6,199 nt of DNA, taken from contig DRKE01000440.1 of assembly GCA_011051925.1 (NCBI GenBank), positions 1 to 6,199 on the forward strand, in the 5' to 3' direction. The stretch is from Deltaproteobacteria bacterium (GTDB lineage Bacteria; Myxococcota_A; UBA9160; UBA4427). Of this stretch, positions 1 through 5,134 are shown piece after piece. Under the pieces are notes generated by a model. That model did not search any database and had not been told where the DNA came from. It worked only from the letters and a program-made list of their open reading frames with translations. A program made the translations under genes and the position numbers. Position 1 is the stretch's first letter. Every line of letters starts with the position of its first letter.

Positions 1-134
1 AGGTCCTGACACTCGAACCCGGTACCTATCAATACCGCTACGTCGTCGATGGGGAATGGCGGGAGGACCCGACGAATCCCCAGACGGCACCGGGACCGAC
101 GGGACAGCCGAATTCGATCCTTCACGTTCCCTGA
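1..134 (+). CDS. C-terminal end of a glycogen-binding-domain protein (CBM48/AMPK-beta type), partial
   Basis: The reading frame is open from the left edge (first whole codon at base 3) to a TGA at 132-134 and gives 43 residues. They match the second half of the CBM48/AMPK-beta glycogen-binding domain: a G-x-Y-x-Y-R-Y-V-V-D-G-x-W strand pair, then D-P-x-N-P, then a final G-x-x-N-S-I-L-x-V strand. The Trp at visible residue 19 and the Asn at 37 correspond to glucan-contacting positions known in AMPK beta. The domain ends exactly at the C-terminus, as in small bacterial 'isoamylase early set' proteins. Those are often encoded near sigma/anti-sigma genes (family knowledge). The N-terminal part, and any other domain or membrane segment, lies outside the window. 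Binding to alpha-glucan is inferred from the family; the precise role is unknown. Confidence 0.8.
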   Translation, partial: VLTLEPGTYQYRYVVDGEWREDPTNPQTAPGPTGQPNSILHVP

Positions 135-251
135 TACCCCGACGGCCGTCTGCATCCGTCGAGGGTGCGCCCTGTCGTCGGATCCTCTCGATCGTCCTGC
201 TCGAAACGCCGAACGCCGAACCCCCTCCACCCGAACCCGACGAGGAAAAAC
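135..251. other. Intergenic spacer, no clear signal
   Basis: This 117-base spacer lies between the glycogen-binding gene and the MinD-like gene. It holds only the ribosome binding site at its 3' end. I see no convincing -35/-10 pair and no terminator with a T-run. A longer reading of the downstream gene from a GTG at 165 would fill part of it, but that extension is Arg/Pro/Ser-rich and looks non-coding. Co-transcription with the upstream gene is possible but not shown. Confidence 0.4.
242..246 (+). promoter_or_regulatory. Ribosome binding site deciding the TTG start of the MinD-like gene
   Basis: GAGGA sits 5 bases before the TTG at 252, a normal Shine-Dalgarno spacing. The alternative GTG at 165 has only a GAGGG nearer than optimal and would add a low-complexity Arg/Pro-rich leader. 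The TTG start is therefore preferred. This is inferred from spacing and composition only. Confidence 0.5.
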
Positions 252-1097
252 TTGCCGCGCGACCTGGCCGACGTCTTCCACTACTTCCTTCCCGAAACCG
301 GCACGGAAGCCGAACCGACGCAGGAACTCCTCGGCGGGTCCCCCGAGCGACGGCCGGCCCGGTCGGACGAGATCGGGGTGACACGGCCGGTCCCGGCTGC
401 GGTCCCGCCTCCCCTGCCGATTCTCGGGGTGCCGATCGGAAGCCGGGATGTCCTGCGGGCCGCCCTGGCCTGGAACCTGACGATCGAGACGGCGCGCCTG
501 GGCGCCTCCGCCGTCATCCTGGCGCCCGCTGTCGATGCGACCTCTCCCCTCTGGCCCGCCCCGGGCGCAGGCCCTCTCGGAACGGAACTGATCCTTTCGA
601 GCGCCACGAATCTCGCCGATCTCCATCATGCCGCCGCCGAGACGGCCGCCCGAAGAGCCGCCCGGGCCCGCCGTGGAGGCATCGTCTTCGTTCGGATCCC
701 ACCCGATTGGCTCGAGGAAGGGGATCCCGAGACGAATCCCTTCCGATGGCTGCTCCTGCTGACCTCGGCGAATCGGCGTGATCTCGACGAAGCCTTCGCG
801 ATGGCCGAAACCGTGGTGGCCTCGAATCCCGTCGCGGAGGTCGGCGTCACGATCCACGGGGTGACGACGATCGACGAAGCGCGACGCGGATTCGAAACCC
901 TTTCGCGAAGGGTCCAGAGGAGGCTCGGCCTCGACCTCTCGAGCTACGGCCTCCTCGTCGACGACCTGGATGTCTACCGCGCCATCGCTGCCCAGCGGCC
1001 GATCGGTCTGGCCCATCCCCAGGCGCCGGCCGCGCGCGCCCTGATGGACGTCGCACGTCTCCTCTACGAAGACGCCCGGAGCCGGGTCCTTGGCTGA
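252..1097 (+). CDS. FlhG/MinD-like protein without a P-loop (probable pseudo-ATPase)
   Basis: The protein has 281 residues from a TTG start; a GTG at 165 would give 310. Residues 1-14 form a short motif (L-A-D-V-F-H-Y-F-L-P), followed by a Pro/Arg-rich linker to about residue 55. The rest follows the MinD/FlhG layout: a beta strand and turn at 57-75, helix and strand at 76-92, a strand at 143-149, a strand at 166-171, a helix that begins D-L-D-E-A-F-A-M, the strand V-G-V-T-I-H-G-V at 197-204, and a C-terminus with V-D-D-L-D-V-Y-R-A-I-A-A-Q-R-P. That last block closely resembles the FlhG/MinD C-terminus, where the next step is a Pro before a final helix. The deviant Walker A (GKGGVGKT in the family) is replaced by G-V-P-I-G-S-R-D at 59-66, with no lysine. 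The D-x-D after strand 2 is A-P-A-V-D, and the Walker B-type Asp near 147 is also missing. ATP hydrolysis is therefore unlikely. The gene is coupled to the next one by an 8-base overlap. Function is unknown; a scaffold or adaptor role is an inference. Confidence 0.72.
   Translation: MPRDLADVFHYFLPETGTEAEPTQELLGGSPERRPARSDEIGVTRPVPAAVPPPLPILGVPIGSRDVLRAALAWNLTIETARLGASAVILAPAVDATSPLWPAPGAGPLGTELILSSATNLADLHHAAAETAARRAARARRGGIVFVRIPPDWLEEGDPETNPFRWLLLLTSANRRDLDEAFAMAETVVASNPVAEVGVTIHGVTTIDEARRGFETLSRRVQRRLGLDLSSYGLLVDDLDVYRAIAAQRPIGLAHPQAPAARALMDVARLLYEDARSRVLG
1078..1081 (+). promoter_or_regulatory. Ribosome binding site for the coupled downstream gene (TTG start at 1090)
   Basis: GGAG lies inside the end of the MinD-like gene, 8 bases before the TTG at 1090. 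That TTG overlaps the upstream stop codon region (TGA 1095-1097). The site supports both the unusual start codon and translational coupling of the two genes. Confidence 0.5.
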
Positions 1098-1737
1098 GTC
1101 ATGGACCGGGCTTCCCGAACGCCCGCGCTTGCGGCGAGCGATCCGACACGGCTTGCGGACCCTCGAGCCGTCGATCCGGATCGTCGCGGAGGGGTTCCTG
1201 GCCGAAGCGAGCGCCATCGACCTGTTGGGCGTCGGCGCCGAGGGCGAGATGGTCAGCCTCCGGATCGGACGCGACGAGGACGATCGGGCCCTGCTGACCC
1301 GATCGCTTTCCGATCTCGCCTGGCTTCGTCCGCGGCTGGCCGATTTCCTCAAGCTCGCCCCGGGTCTCGGGCTCGAGCCATCCACCGAGCCGCGGGCCCT
1401 GATCGTCTGTCCGGAGTTCTCGCGAGAGATCATGAGCGCGATCGACGTCTTTCCCGCAGGTGCGATCCAGCTGCTCCGCTACCGCTGTCTCACGCGACAA
1501 GGCCAACTGAGCGTCATGCTCGACCCCGTCGCTCCCGTCGAGCATGCCGAGGAAGGAGACCGGGAAGCGACCGGATCGATCCCACCGGAACCATGCGGGA
1601 TGAACCCCCGACCGGACGACCCCGCGCCATCGCCCCGGCCCCGGCTCACCGATCCGCCGGCCACCTCGACCTTCCGAACCGGGCTCACGGAAGCCGACCT
1701 GCAACTCGTCCCGCGTGATCCCCCGGTCGCCCACTGA
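1090..1737 (+). CDS. NucS/PDDEXK-like protein with degenerate catalytic motif
   Basis: The protein has 215 residues from a TTG start. Residues 25-140 look like the core of NucS/DUF91-type PDDEXK proteins: a helix carrying E34 and E39, strand I-D-L-L-G at 43-47, a turn A-E-G-E, strand V-S-L-R-I-G at 55-60, the charged R-D-E-D-D at 61-65, a long helix L-L-T-R-S-L-S-D-L-A-W-L, then strand A-L-I-V-C-P at 103-108 and a final strand I-Q-L-L-R-Y-R-C. In active members the second strand carries V-E-x-K; here Arg58 and Gly60 occupy those places. The first Asp (D44) is kept. Nuclease activity is therefore unlikely. Residues 145-215 are a Pro-rich, probably disordered tail that ends in a possible short helix (F-R-T-G-L-T-E-A-D-L). 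The gene overlaps the MinD-like gene by 8 bases, so the two are very likely co-translated partners. The fold assignment comes from pattern recognition and is moderate in confidence; the reading frame itself is solid. Confidence 0.65.
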   Translation: MAESWTGLPERPRLRRAIRHGLRTLEPSIRIVAEGFLAEASAIDLLGVGAEGEMVSLRIGRDEDDRALLTRSLSDLAWLRPRLADFLKLAPGLGLEPSTEPRALIVCPEFSREIMSAIDVFPAGAIQLLRYRCLTRQGQLSVMLDPVAPVEHAEEGDREATGSIPPEPCGMNPRPDDPAPSPRPRLTDPPATSTFRTGLTEADLQLVPRDPPVAH

Positions 1738-1741
1738 GGCC

Positions 1742-1770
1742 CCGGCCGACGGCGGCCGATCAACGGCCGG
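1742..1770 (+). terminator. GC hairpin just after the coupled pair (weak terminator candidate)
   Basis: CCGGCCG (1742-1748) and CGGCCGG (1764-1770) can form a 7-bp stem with a 15-base loop, starting 5 bases after the stop codon. No T-run follows, so it is not a classical intrinsic terminator. Its place right behind the last gene of the pair is the main support. Confidence 0.3.
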
Positions 1771-1850
1771 TCCCGACGGATCCGAAACAGGACCGCCCGC
1801 GGGCCAGGCGGCCCACAGGGCGTCGCCCGAGGGGAATCCCCGGTGTGCGA

Positions 1851-1884
1851 ACATTTTTCGTCACCGGTGACATTTTTTGACACC
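1851..1884 (+). repeat. AT-rich imperfect tandem repeat around a 12-bp palindrome
   Basis: Two copies of an ACATTTTT-x-G-x-CACC unit (1851-1865 and 1870-1884) lie 19 bases apart and match at 13 of 15 positions. The perfect 12-bp palindrome GTCACCGGTGAC (1860-1871) bridges them. The two T-runs stand out sharply against the GC-rich surroundings. The arrangement resembles an operator for a dimeric regulator, and the second copy contains the -35-like TTGACA (1877-1882). The sequence pattern is seen directly; the regulatory role is inferred. Confidence 0.5.
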
Positions 1885-2005
1885 ACGCCATGCCGACGGG
1901 CCACCTCCTGACTGGGGGGTTCCTCTGGATCGAACTGGGCGATCCGGGAACAGAACGCTGGTCGTCCATCGTGTCTTCGGCGGCATCGATGGACCGACGG
2001 GCCTC

Positions 2006-2010
2006 GAGGG
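2006..2010 (+). promoter_or_regulatory. Ribosome binding site supporting the GTG start of the sigma factor
   Basis: GAGGG stands 8 bases before the GTG at 2019. The in-frame ATG codons at 2043 and 2139 have no comparable purine-rich site. This favours the GTG but does not prove it. Confidence 0.4.
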
Positions 2011-2018
2011 ATTCGGCT

Positions 2019-2675
2019 GTGACACTCGATCGACACGACGACATGGAAACCGACGGGAGGAACCGGGCCGGGCGCGGGCCGGTCCCGGAACCGTCCTCGA
2101 AGCGTCTCCGGAAGACGCGCGACGTCGAGACCGACGAAATGCTGATCGACCGCATTCGCCAGGGCGATCGCGCGGCGTTCGACGATCTCTATGACCGCTA
2201 TTTCAAGCGCGTCTACGGCTTCCTCGACAAGCGCCTGCGCAATCGGGCGGACACGGAAGAGACCACGCAGGAGGTCTTCGCCAACATCTTCACCTCCCTC
2301 GATTCGTTCCGGGGAGAAGCGCCCTTCGCCGCCTGGGTTTTCGGGCTGACCCGACGAACCCTTTCCGCACGTTTCCGACGCAAGCAGCATCCGACGGTTC
2401 CCCTCTTCGACGACGAGGACACGCAGGATCCTGCGAACCTCAGCGCGGCGGTCTCGACCGAAGCCTCACCTCTCGAGAACTACGAGTTGGCGGAACGCGC
2501 GGCGCTCCTGGGTCATGCCCTTGAAAGCCAGGTGACCCCCGAGCAGCGGCAGCTCTTCGAGCTCCACCATCTGCAGTCGGTTCCGATCTCGGAGATCGCG
2601 CGAACGCTGTCGAAGTCGGAAGACGCCGTGAAGTCGAATCTCTATCGGACGCGAAAGCTCCTGCTCGCACGCTAG
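2019..2675 (+). CDS. ECF-type RNA polymerase sigma factor
   Basis: The protein has 218 residues from the GTG start; an ATG at 2043 would give 210. Residues 1-38 are a charged, variable leader. Region sigma-2 spans about 42-121: L-I-D-R-I-R-Q-G-D-R-A-A-F at 42-54, then D-L-Y-D-R-Y-F-K-R-V-Y, then the core-binding and -10-recognising stretch D-T-E-E-T-T-Q-E-V-F at 78-87 and F-A-A-W-V-F-G-L at 103-110. A short acidic linker follows. Region sigma-4 spans about 160-217, with a helix-turn-helix around I-S-E-I-A-R-T-L-S-K-S-E-D-A-V-K-S. No sigma-1 or sigma-3 region is present, which defines the extracytoplasmic-function class. It directs RNA polymerase to a specific promoter set. No anti-sigma gene follows; the next gene is a hydrolase-like protein 102 bases away with its own likely promoter. 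The exact start is uncertain; the family assignment is firm. Confidence 0.93.
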   Translation: MTLDRHDDMETDGRNRAGRGPVPEPSSKRLRKTRDVETDEMLIDRIRQGDRAAFDDLYDRYFKRVYGFLDKRLRNRADTEETTQEVFANIFTSLDSFRGEAPFAAWVFGLTRRTLSARFRRKQHPTVPLFDDEDTQDPANLSAAVSTEASPLENYELAERAALLGHALESQVTPEQRQLFELHHLQSVPISEIARTLSKSEDAVKSNLYRTRKLLLAR

Positions 2676-2708
2676 CGGCCCTCTCGCCAGGCCGTCGGTC
2701 AACGGGGG

Positions 2709-2722
2709 CGCGCGCTGGCGCG
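2709..2722 (+). terminator. Short GC hairpin after the sigma factor gene (weak)
   Basis: CGCGC (2709-2713) and GCGCG (2718-2722) can pair around a 4-base loop, 33 bases after the sigma factor stop. A TTTT occurs 11 bases later (2734-2737), too far for a standard intrinsic terminator. It is listed only because it is the sole stem between these two genes. Confidence 0.2.
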
Positions 2723-2760
2723 AGCGTGGACGATTTTCGCCGGGATTCGATATCGGATCG

Positions 2761-2770
2761 GAGCTAGAGT
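2761..2770 (+). promoter_or_regulatory. -10-like box 7 bases before the hydrolase-like start (probable leaderless promoter)
   Basis: The stretch GAGCTAGAGT contains TAGAGT (2765-2770), a -10-like hexamer, and the ATG follows after 7 bases. A transcript begun from this box would start at or next to the ATG, that is, without a leader. The mutase gene has an almost identical arrangement (GAGCTAAGCT, 8 bases before its ATG). No clear -35 is visible at 16-18 bases upstream. A weak AGAG Shine-Dalgarno reading at the same place is an alternative explanation here. Confidence 0.4.
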
Positions 2771-2777
2771 CCCGGCG

Positions 2778-3644
2778 ATGTCCGGTTCCCCCGTCTATCG
2801 CCCCCATCCCGAGGCCCCTGCGCGAGCGCGGCTGCGTCCCTGCCCGACCGGATGCCCGGGGCTCACGTCCCATCGGTTCGAGATCGTCTCCCGAGGCGAC
2901 TTCGTGCCTGGCCGGATCCACCTGCCCGCGGATCCGGAACCGGCCTCGACCGGGGAGCCGATCGGGAAGGACCATCCCCTGCCGCTCCTCCTGCTCCAGC
3001 CGGCGAGCACGACCGCTCCGGAGGCAGATCGCGATCTCTTCTCCTCGATGGTCCACGCGGGATTCGCGGTCGCCACGATCGACCTTCCCCTTCACGGAGC
3101 GCGATCGAGCCCGAAACTGAGCGCCCGTCTGCTCGAAGGCCTTTCACGCCTCGCCCTGCCCGGAGCCGAGGTCGACTGTGAAACCCGGATCCTCGTCGAG
3201 GAATTCTGCCGTCAGGCGACCTCGGACCTGATCCGGACCCTCGATGCCCTGACGGCCCTCCCCCTGATCGACCGGGAACGGATCGGATTCTTCGGCCAGG
3301 GAATCGGAGGCAGCGTCGGCTGCCATCTGCTCGCCCACGACGAGAGAACACGAGCCGCGGTCCTTTCGAGCATCCTGCCCCTCGCAGGCGCCCCCGGATT
3401 CGATCCGACACGACAGATCTCCCGATCGACCGTCTCTTCCATCCTCGTGATCGAGAGCGAGACCGACGACGCCGAGACACGGGACACCATGCGAGTCCTC
3501 TTCGAAGCGGCACCCGAGCCCAGGGAACGACTGGAACTCCCGGCCGTTTCCGAGGCGACACGGGGATCCGACCAGGGGGGCCGGCAGGAGATCGAACGGT
3601 TCCTGCAGAAAGCGCTGGGGATCCAGGCCGGGTCAGTCCTTTGA
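2778..3644 (+). CDS. Alpha/beta-hydrolase-fold protein lacking the catalytic Ser and His (probable pseudoenzyme)
   Basis: The protein has 288 residues from an ATG and no signal peptide. The fold is recognisable: strands around D-F-V-P-G-R-I-H-L-P (41-50) and P-L-L-L-L-Q-P (69-75), the D-L-P-L-H-G turn (102-107) typical of the family, the nucleophile elbow at 168-178, strand R-A-A-V-L-S-S (192-198), and the strand before the acid, S-I-L-V-I-E-S-E-T-D-D (221-231). The elbow reads R-I-G-F-F-G-Q-G-I-G-G, where active members have G-x-S-x-G-G, so Gly175 replaces the nucleophilic serine (codon GGA at 3300-3302). The acid position has Asp230/231. No histidine occurs anywhere after residue 187, so the catalytic His is also absent. 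The closest family feel is a dienelactone-hydrolase or acyl-peptidase-like cytosolic esterase. Two missing triad residues in an intact frame point to a non-catalytic role such as binding or scaffolding. The gene ends convergently with the mutase, overlapping by 12 bases. Confidence 0.75.
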   Translation: MSGSPVYRPHPEAPARARLRPCPTGCPGLTSHRFEIVSRGDFVPGRIHLPADPEPASTGEPIGKDHPLPLLLLQPASTTAPEADRDLFSSMVHAGFAVATIDLPLHGARSSPKLSARLLEGLSRLALPGAEVDCETRILVEEFCRQATSDLIRTLDALTALPLIDRERIGFFGQGIGGSVGCHLLAHDERTRAAVLSSILPLAGAPGFDPTRQISRSTVSSILVIESETDDAETRDTMRVLFEAAPEPRERLELPAVSEATRGSDQGGRQEIERFLQKALGIQAGSVL

Positions 3645-4991
3645 AGGTCCCTGCGAAAGGGCCTCGATCCGCTCGAGCATCCGATCGCGACGACGTTCCA
3701 TCTCTTCCCGGGTATCGGCTTCGAGATTGAGCCGCAGGACGGGTTCCGTATTCGACGGGCGAAGATTGAACCACCAGCTCGGATAGCGGACGAGCAGACC
3801 GTCGAGATGGGAGATCTCGGGTGCGTCGGCGTGCTCCCGTTCGATCTCGGCGAGAACGTACGCGACGTCCACCACGCGACGATTGATCTCTCCGCTCGAC
3901 GCATAACGCCGCAAGGGTGCGATCAGTTCGGAGAGGGGGCGGCCTTCCGCGCCGAGCACGTCGAGCAGGGCGATGAATCCCGCCGTTCCGTCATCGGCGA
4001 TCAGGTCGTCCGTGAAGCGGAAGTAGAGATGGCCCGAGAGTTCGCCCGCGAAGATCGCGCCCTCCTCCCGCATCTGCGCCTTCACGAAGGAGTGGCCCAC
4101 GCGACACATCCTGGCGATCCCCCCGGCGCGCTCGATCTCCTCCGCCACGACCCGACTCGAGCGCAGATCGTAGAGGATGAGGGCTCCCGGTTTGCGCCGG
4201 AGCAGATGCCGCGCGATCAGCGCGGTCGCCAGGTCCGCCGAGATCGGTGCCCCCGATTCGTCGACGAAGACCGCGCGGTCGCCGTCGCCATCGAAGGCCA
4301 CGCCGAAATCCGCGCCCTTCTCGCGAACCGCCGCCGACACGTCCGTCAGGTTCTCGACCTTGAGCGGATCGGCTTCATGGTTCGGAAACCGACCATCGGG
4401 CTCGAAGTAGAGACGCAGGGTCTCGATCGGAAGGCGTTCGAGGATCGGCTCGAGTCCGACCGAGGCCATTCCGTTGCCACAATCGATCGCCACCGTGAGA
4501 GCCGGCCGCTCGACACCGACCGAAAGGGCGTGGTCGGCGTATCCGGCCCGGACGTCACGGGTCGTGAGGGCCCCTCGCCTTTCCGCCGTCGGTGCCTCCC
4601 GGCGCGCCCCGACGAGCGCCTCGATCTCGCGGAGTCCGCTCGTCTCGCCGACGGGAATCGCATGGGCCCGGCAGATCTTGAAGCCATTGTACTCCGAGGG
4701 ATTGTGGGAAGCCGTCACCATCACGCCCGCTGCCGCAGAAAGGGACTCGACGCCGAAATAGAGCATGGGTGTCGACACGAGCCCGAGGTCGAGAACGGCG
4801 ATGCCCTCGTCGCGAATGCCTTCGATCAACGCGCTCGCGAGGGAGGGGGAATGGATCCGCGCATCCCGTCCGACCGCGATCGGTCCCTCGCCGATGAAGG
4901 AGGCCGTCGCCCGCCCGATCGCGTGGGCCATGCCCTCATCGAGTTCGTCGGGAACGATGCCGCGAATGTCGTATGCCTTGAAGAGTGCCAT
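3633..4991 (-). CDS. manB: Phosphomannomutase/phosphoglucomutase (alpha-D-phosphohexomutase family)
   Basis: The protein has 452 residues, the usual length for the ManB/AlgC-type PMM/PGM. It interconverts mannose-6-phosphate and mannose-1-phosphate, and often the glucose phosphates, through a phosphoserine intermediate. This feeds GDP-mannose and other nucleotide sugars for surface polysaccharide in the cytosol. All four signature loops are intact: the N-terminal K-A-Y-D-I-R-G (5-11), the phosphoserine loop T-A-S-H-N-P (93-98, Ser95), the magnesium loop D-G-D-G-D-R (234-239), the sugar-recognition loop G-E-L-S-G-H (316-321), and the phosphate-binding R-P-S-N-T-E-P (411-417). GEMSGH/GELSGH loops are typical of the dual-specificity PMM/PGM group rather than GlmM. 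Substrate preference cannot be settled from sequence alone. The start at 4991 is fixed by the conserved N-terminus. No Shine-Dalgarno precedes it, but a -10-like box does. It diverges from tatA and converges with the hydrolase-like gene. Confidence 0.95.
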   Translation of the reverse strand: MALFKAYDIRGIVPDELDEGMAHAIGRATASFIGEGPIAVGRDARIHSPSLASALIEGIRDEGIAVLDLGLVSTPMLYFGVESLSAAAGVMVTASHNPSEYNGFKICRAHAIPVGETSGLREIEALVGARREAPTAERRGALTTRDVRAGYADHALSVGVERPALTVAIDCGNGMASVGLEPILERLPIETLRLYFEPDGRFPNHEADPLKVENLTDVSAAVREKGADFGVAFDGDGDRAVFVDESGAPISADLATALIARHLLRRKPGALILYDLRSSRVVAEEIERAGGIARMCRVGHSFVKAQMREEGAIFAGELSGHLYFRFTDDLIADDGTAGFIALLDVLGAEGRPLSELIAPLRRYASSGEINRRVVDVAYVLAEIEREHADAPEISHLDGLLVRYPSWWFNLRPSNTEPVLRLNLEADTREEMERRRDRMLERIEALSQGPSKD

Positions 4992-4999
4992 GGCGCCGG

Positions 5000-5009
5000 A
5001 GCTTAGCTC
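5000..5009 (-). promoter_or_regulatory. -10-like box 8 bases before the mutase start (probable leaderless promoter)
   Basis: Read on the minus strand, GAGCTAAGCT contains TAAGCT (5005 down to 5000), followed by 8 bases and the ATG at 4991. No purine-rich ribosome binding site lies in the usual window, which supports initiation on a leaderless mRNA. The match to the box before the hydrolase-like gene (GAGCTA shared at the same distance from ATG) is the main evidence. A -35 element is not obvious. Confidence 0.45.
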
Positions 5010-5065
5010 GTCATGGGTCGACAGGCGGCGGACCGCCCGGCCCTCCGGACCCTGAACGCCTCCGC

Positions 5066-5094
5066 TTGACCCGGCTGCGGCCCAGCGGCACCAT
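5066..5094 (+). promoter_or_regulatory. Candidate sigma-70-type promoter for tatA
   Basis: TTGACC (5066-5071) is a 5-of-6 match to the -35 consensus. After exactly 17 bases comes CACCAT (5089-5094), a weak -10 that keeps the A at position 2 and the final AT. A start near 5101 would give a leader of about 34 bases carrying the tatA ribosome binding site. It is the best candidate in the 143-base divergent spacer, but the -10 is poor. Confidence 0.35.
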
Positions 5095-5124
5095 CCGCCC
5101 CGATCGCGCCAATCCCGTGCGCGT

Positions 5125-5129
5125 GGAGG
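5125..5129 (+). promoter_or_regulatory. Ribosome binding site of tatA
   Basis: GGAGG ends 5 bases before the ATG at 5135. It fixes the tatA start and rules out longer in-frame readings from 4985, which would run through the divergent promoter region. Confidence 0.75.
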
Positions 5130-5134
5130 CTTCG

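Larger units (their letters stand above)
1738..2018. other. 281-base non-coding region upstream of the sigma factor gene
   Basis: No convincing gene lies here. An ATG at 1890 in the sigma factor frame would lengthen that protein by 43 residues, but the extension is unlike the family and lacks a good ribosome binding site. The region contains a hairpin at its left end, the AT-rich repeat and palindrome around 1851-1884, and a TTGACA at 1877-1882 without a good partner -10. It most likely holds the promoter and operator of the sigma factor gene. Confidence 0.5.

Noticed and set aside
165..251. GTG start at 165 extending the MinD-like protein by 29 residues
   Set aside because: The added residues are Arg/Ser/Pro-rich and low complexity. 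The TTG at 252 has a better-spaced GAGGA and begins at a plausible conserved motif.
1877..1905. Full sigma-70 promoter from TTGACA at 1877
   Set aside because: At 16-18 bases downstream only GC-rich hexamers such as GCCACC are found, so there is no credible -10. Only the -35-like element is noted.
1890..2018. ATG at 1890 as start of the sigma factor
   Set aside because: It would add 43 residues unlike any ECF leader and has no good ribosome binding site; it would also place the coding region right after the operator-like repeat.
1479..2390. 303-residue open frame on the minus strand across the sigma factor upstream region
   Set aside because: It runs antisense through the sigma factor and the nuclease-like gene; its composition is Arg/Gly/Pro-rich and it shows no family motif.
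3807..5006. 399-residue open frame on the plus strand, antisense to the mutase
   Set aside because: It lies almost wholly opposite an intact phosphohexomutase with all signature loops. It is a GC-rich codon shadow rich in Arg, Asp and Glu with no recognisable domain.
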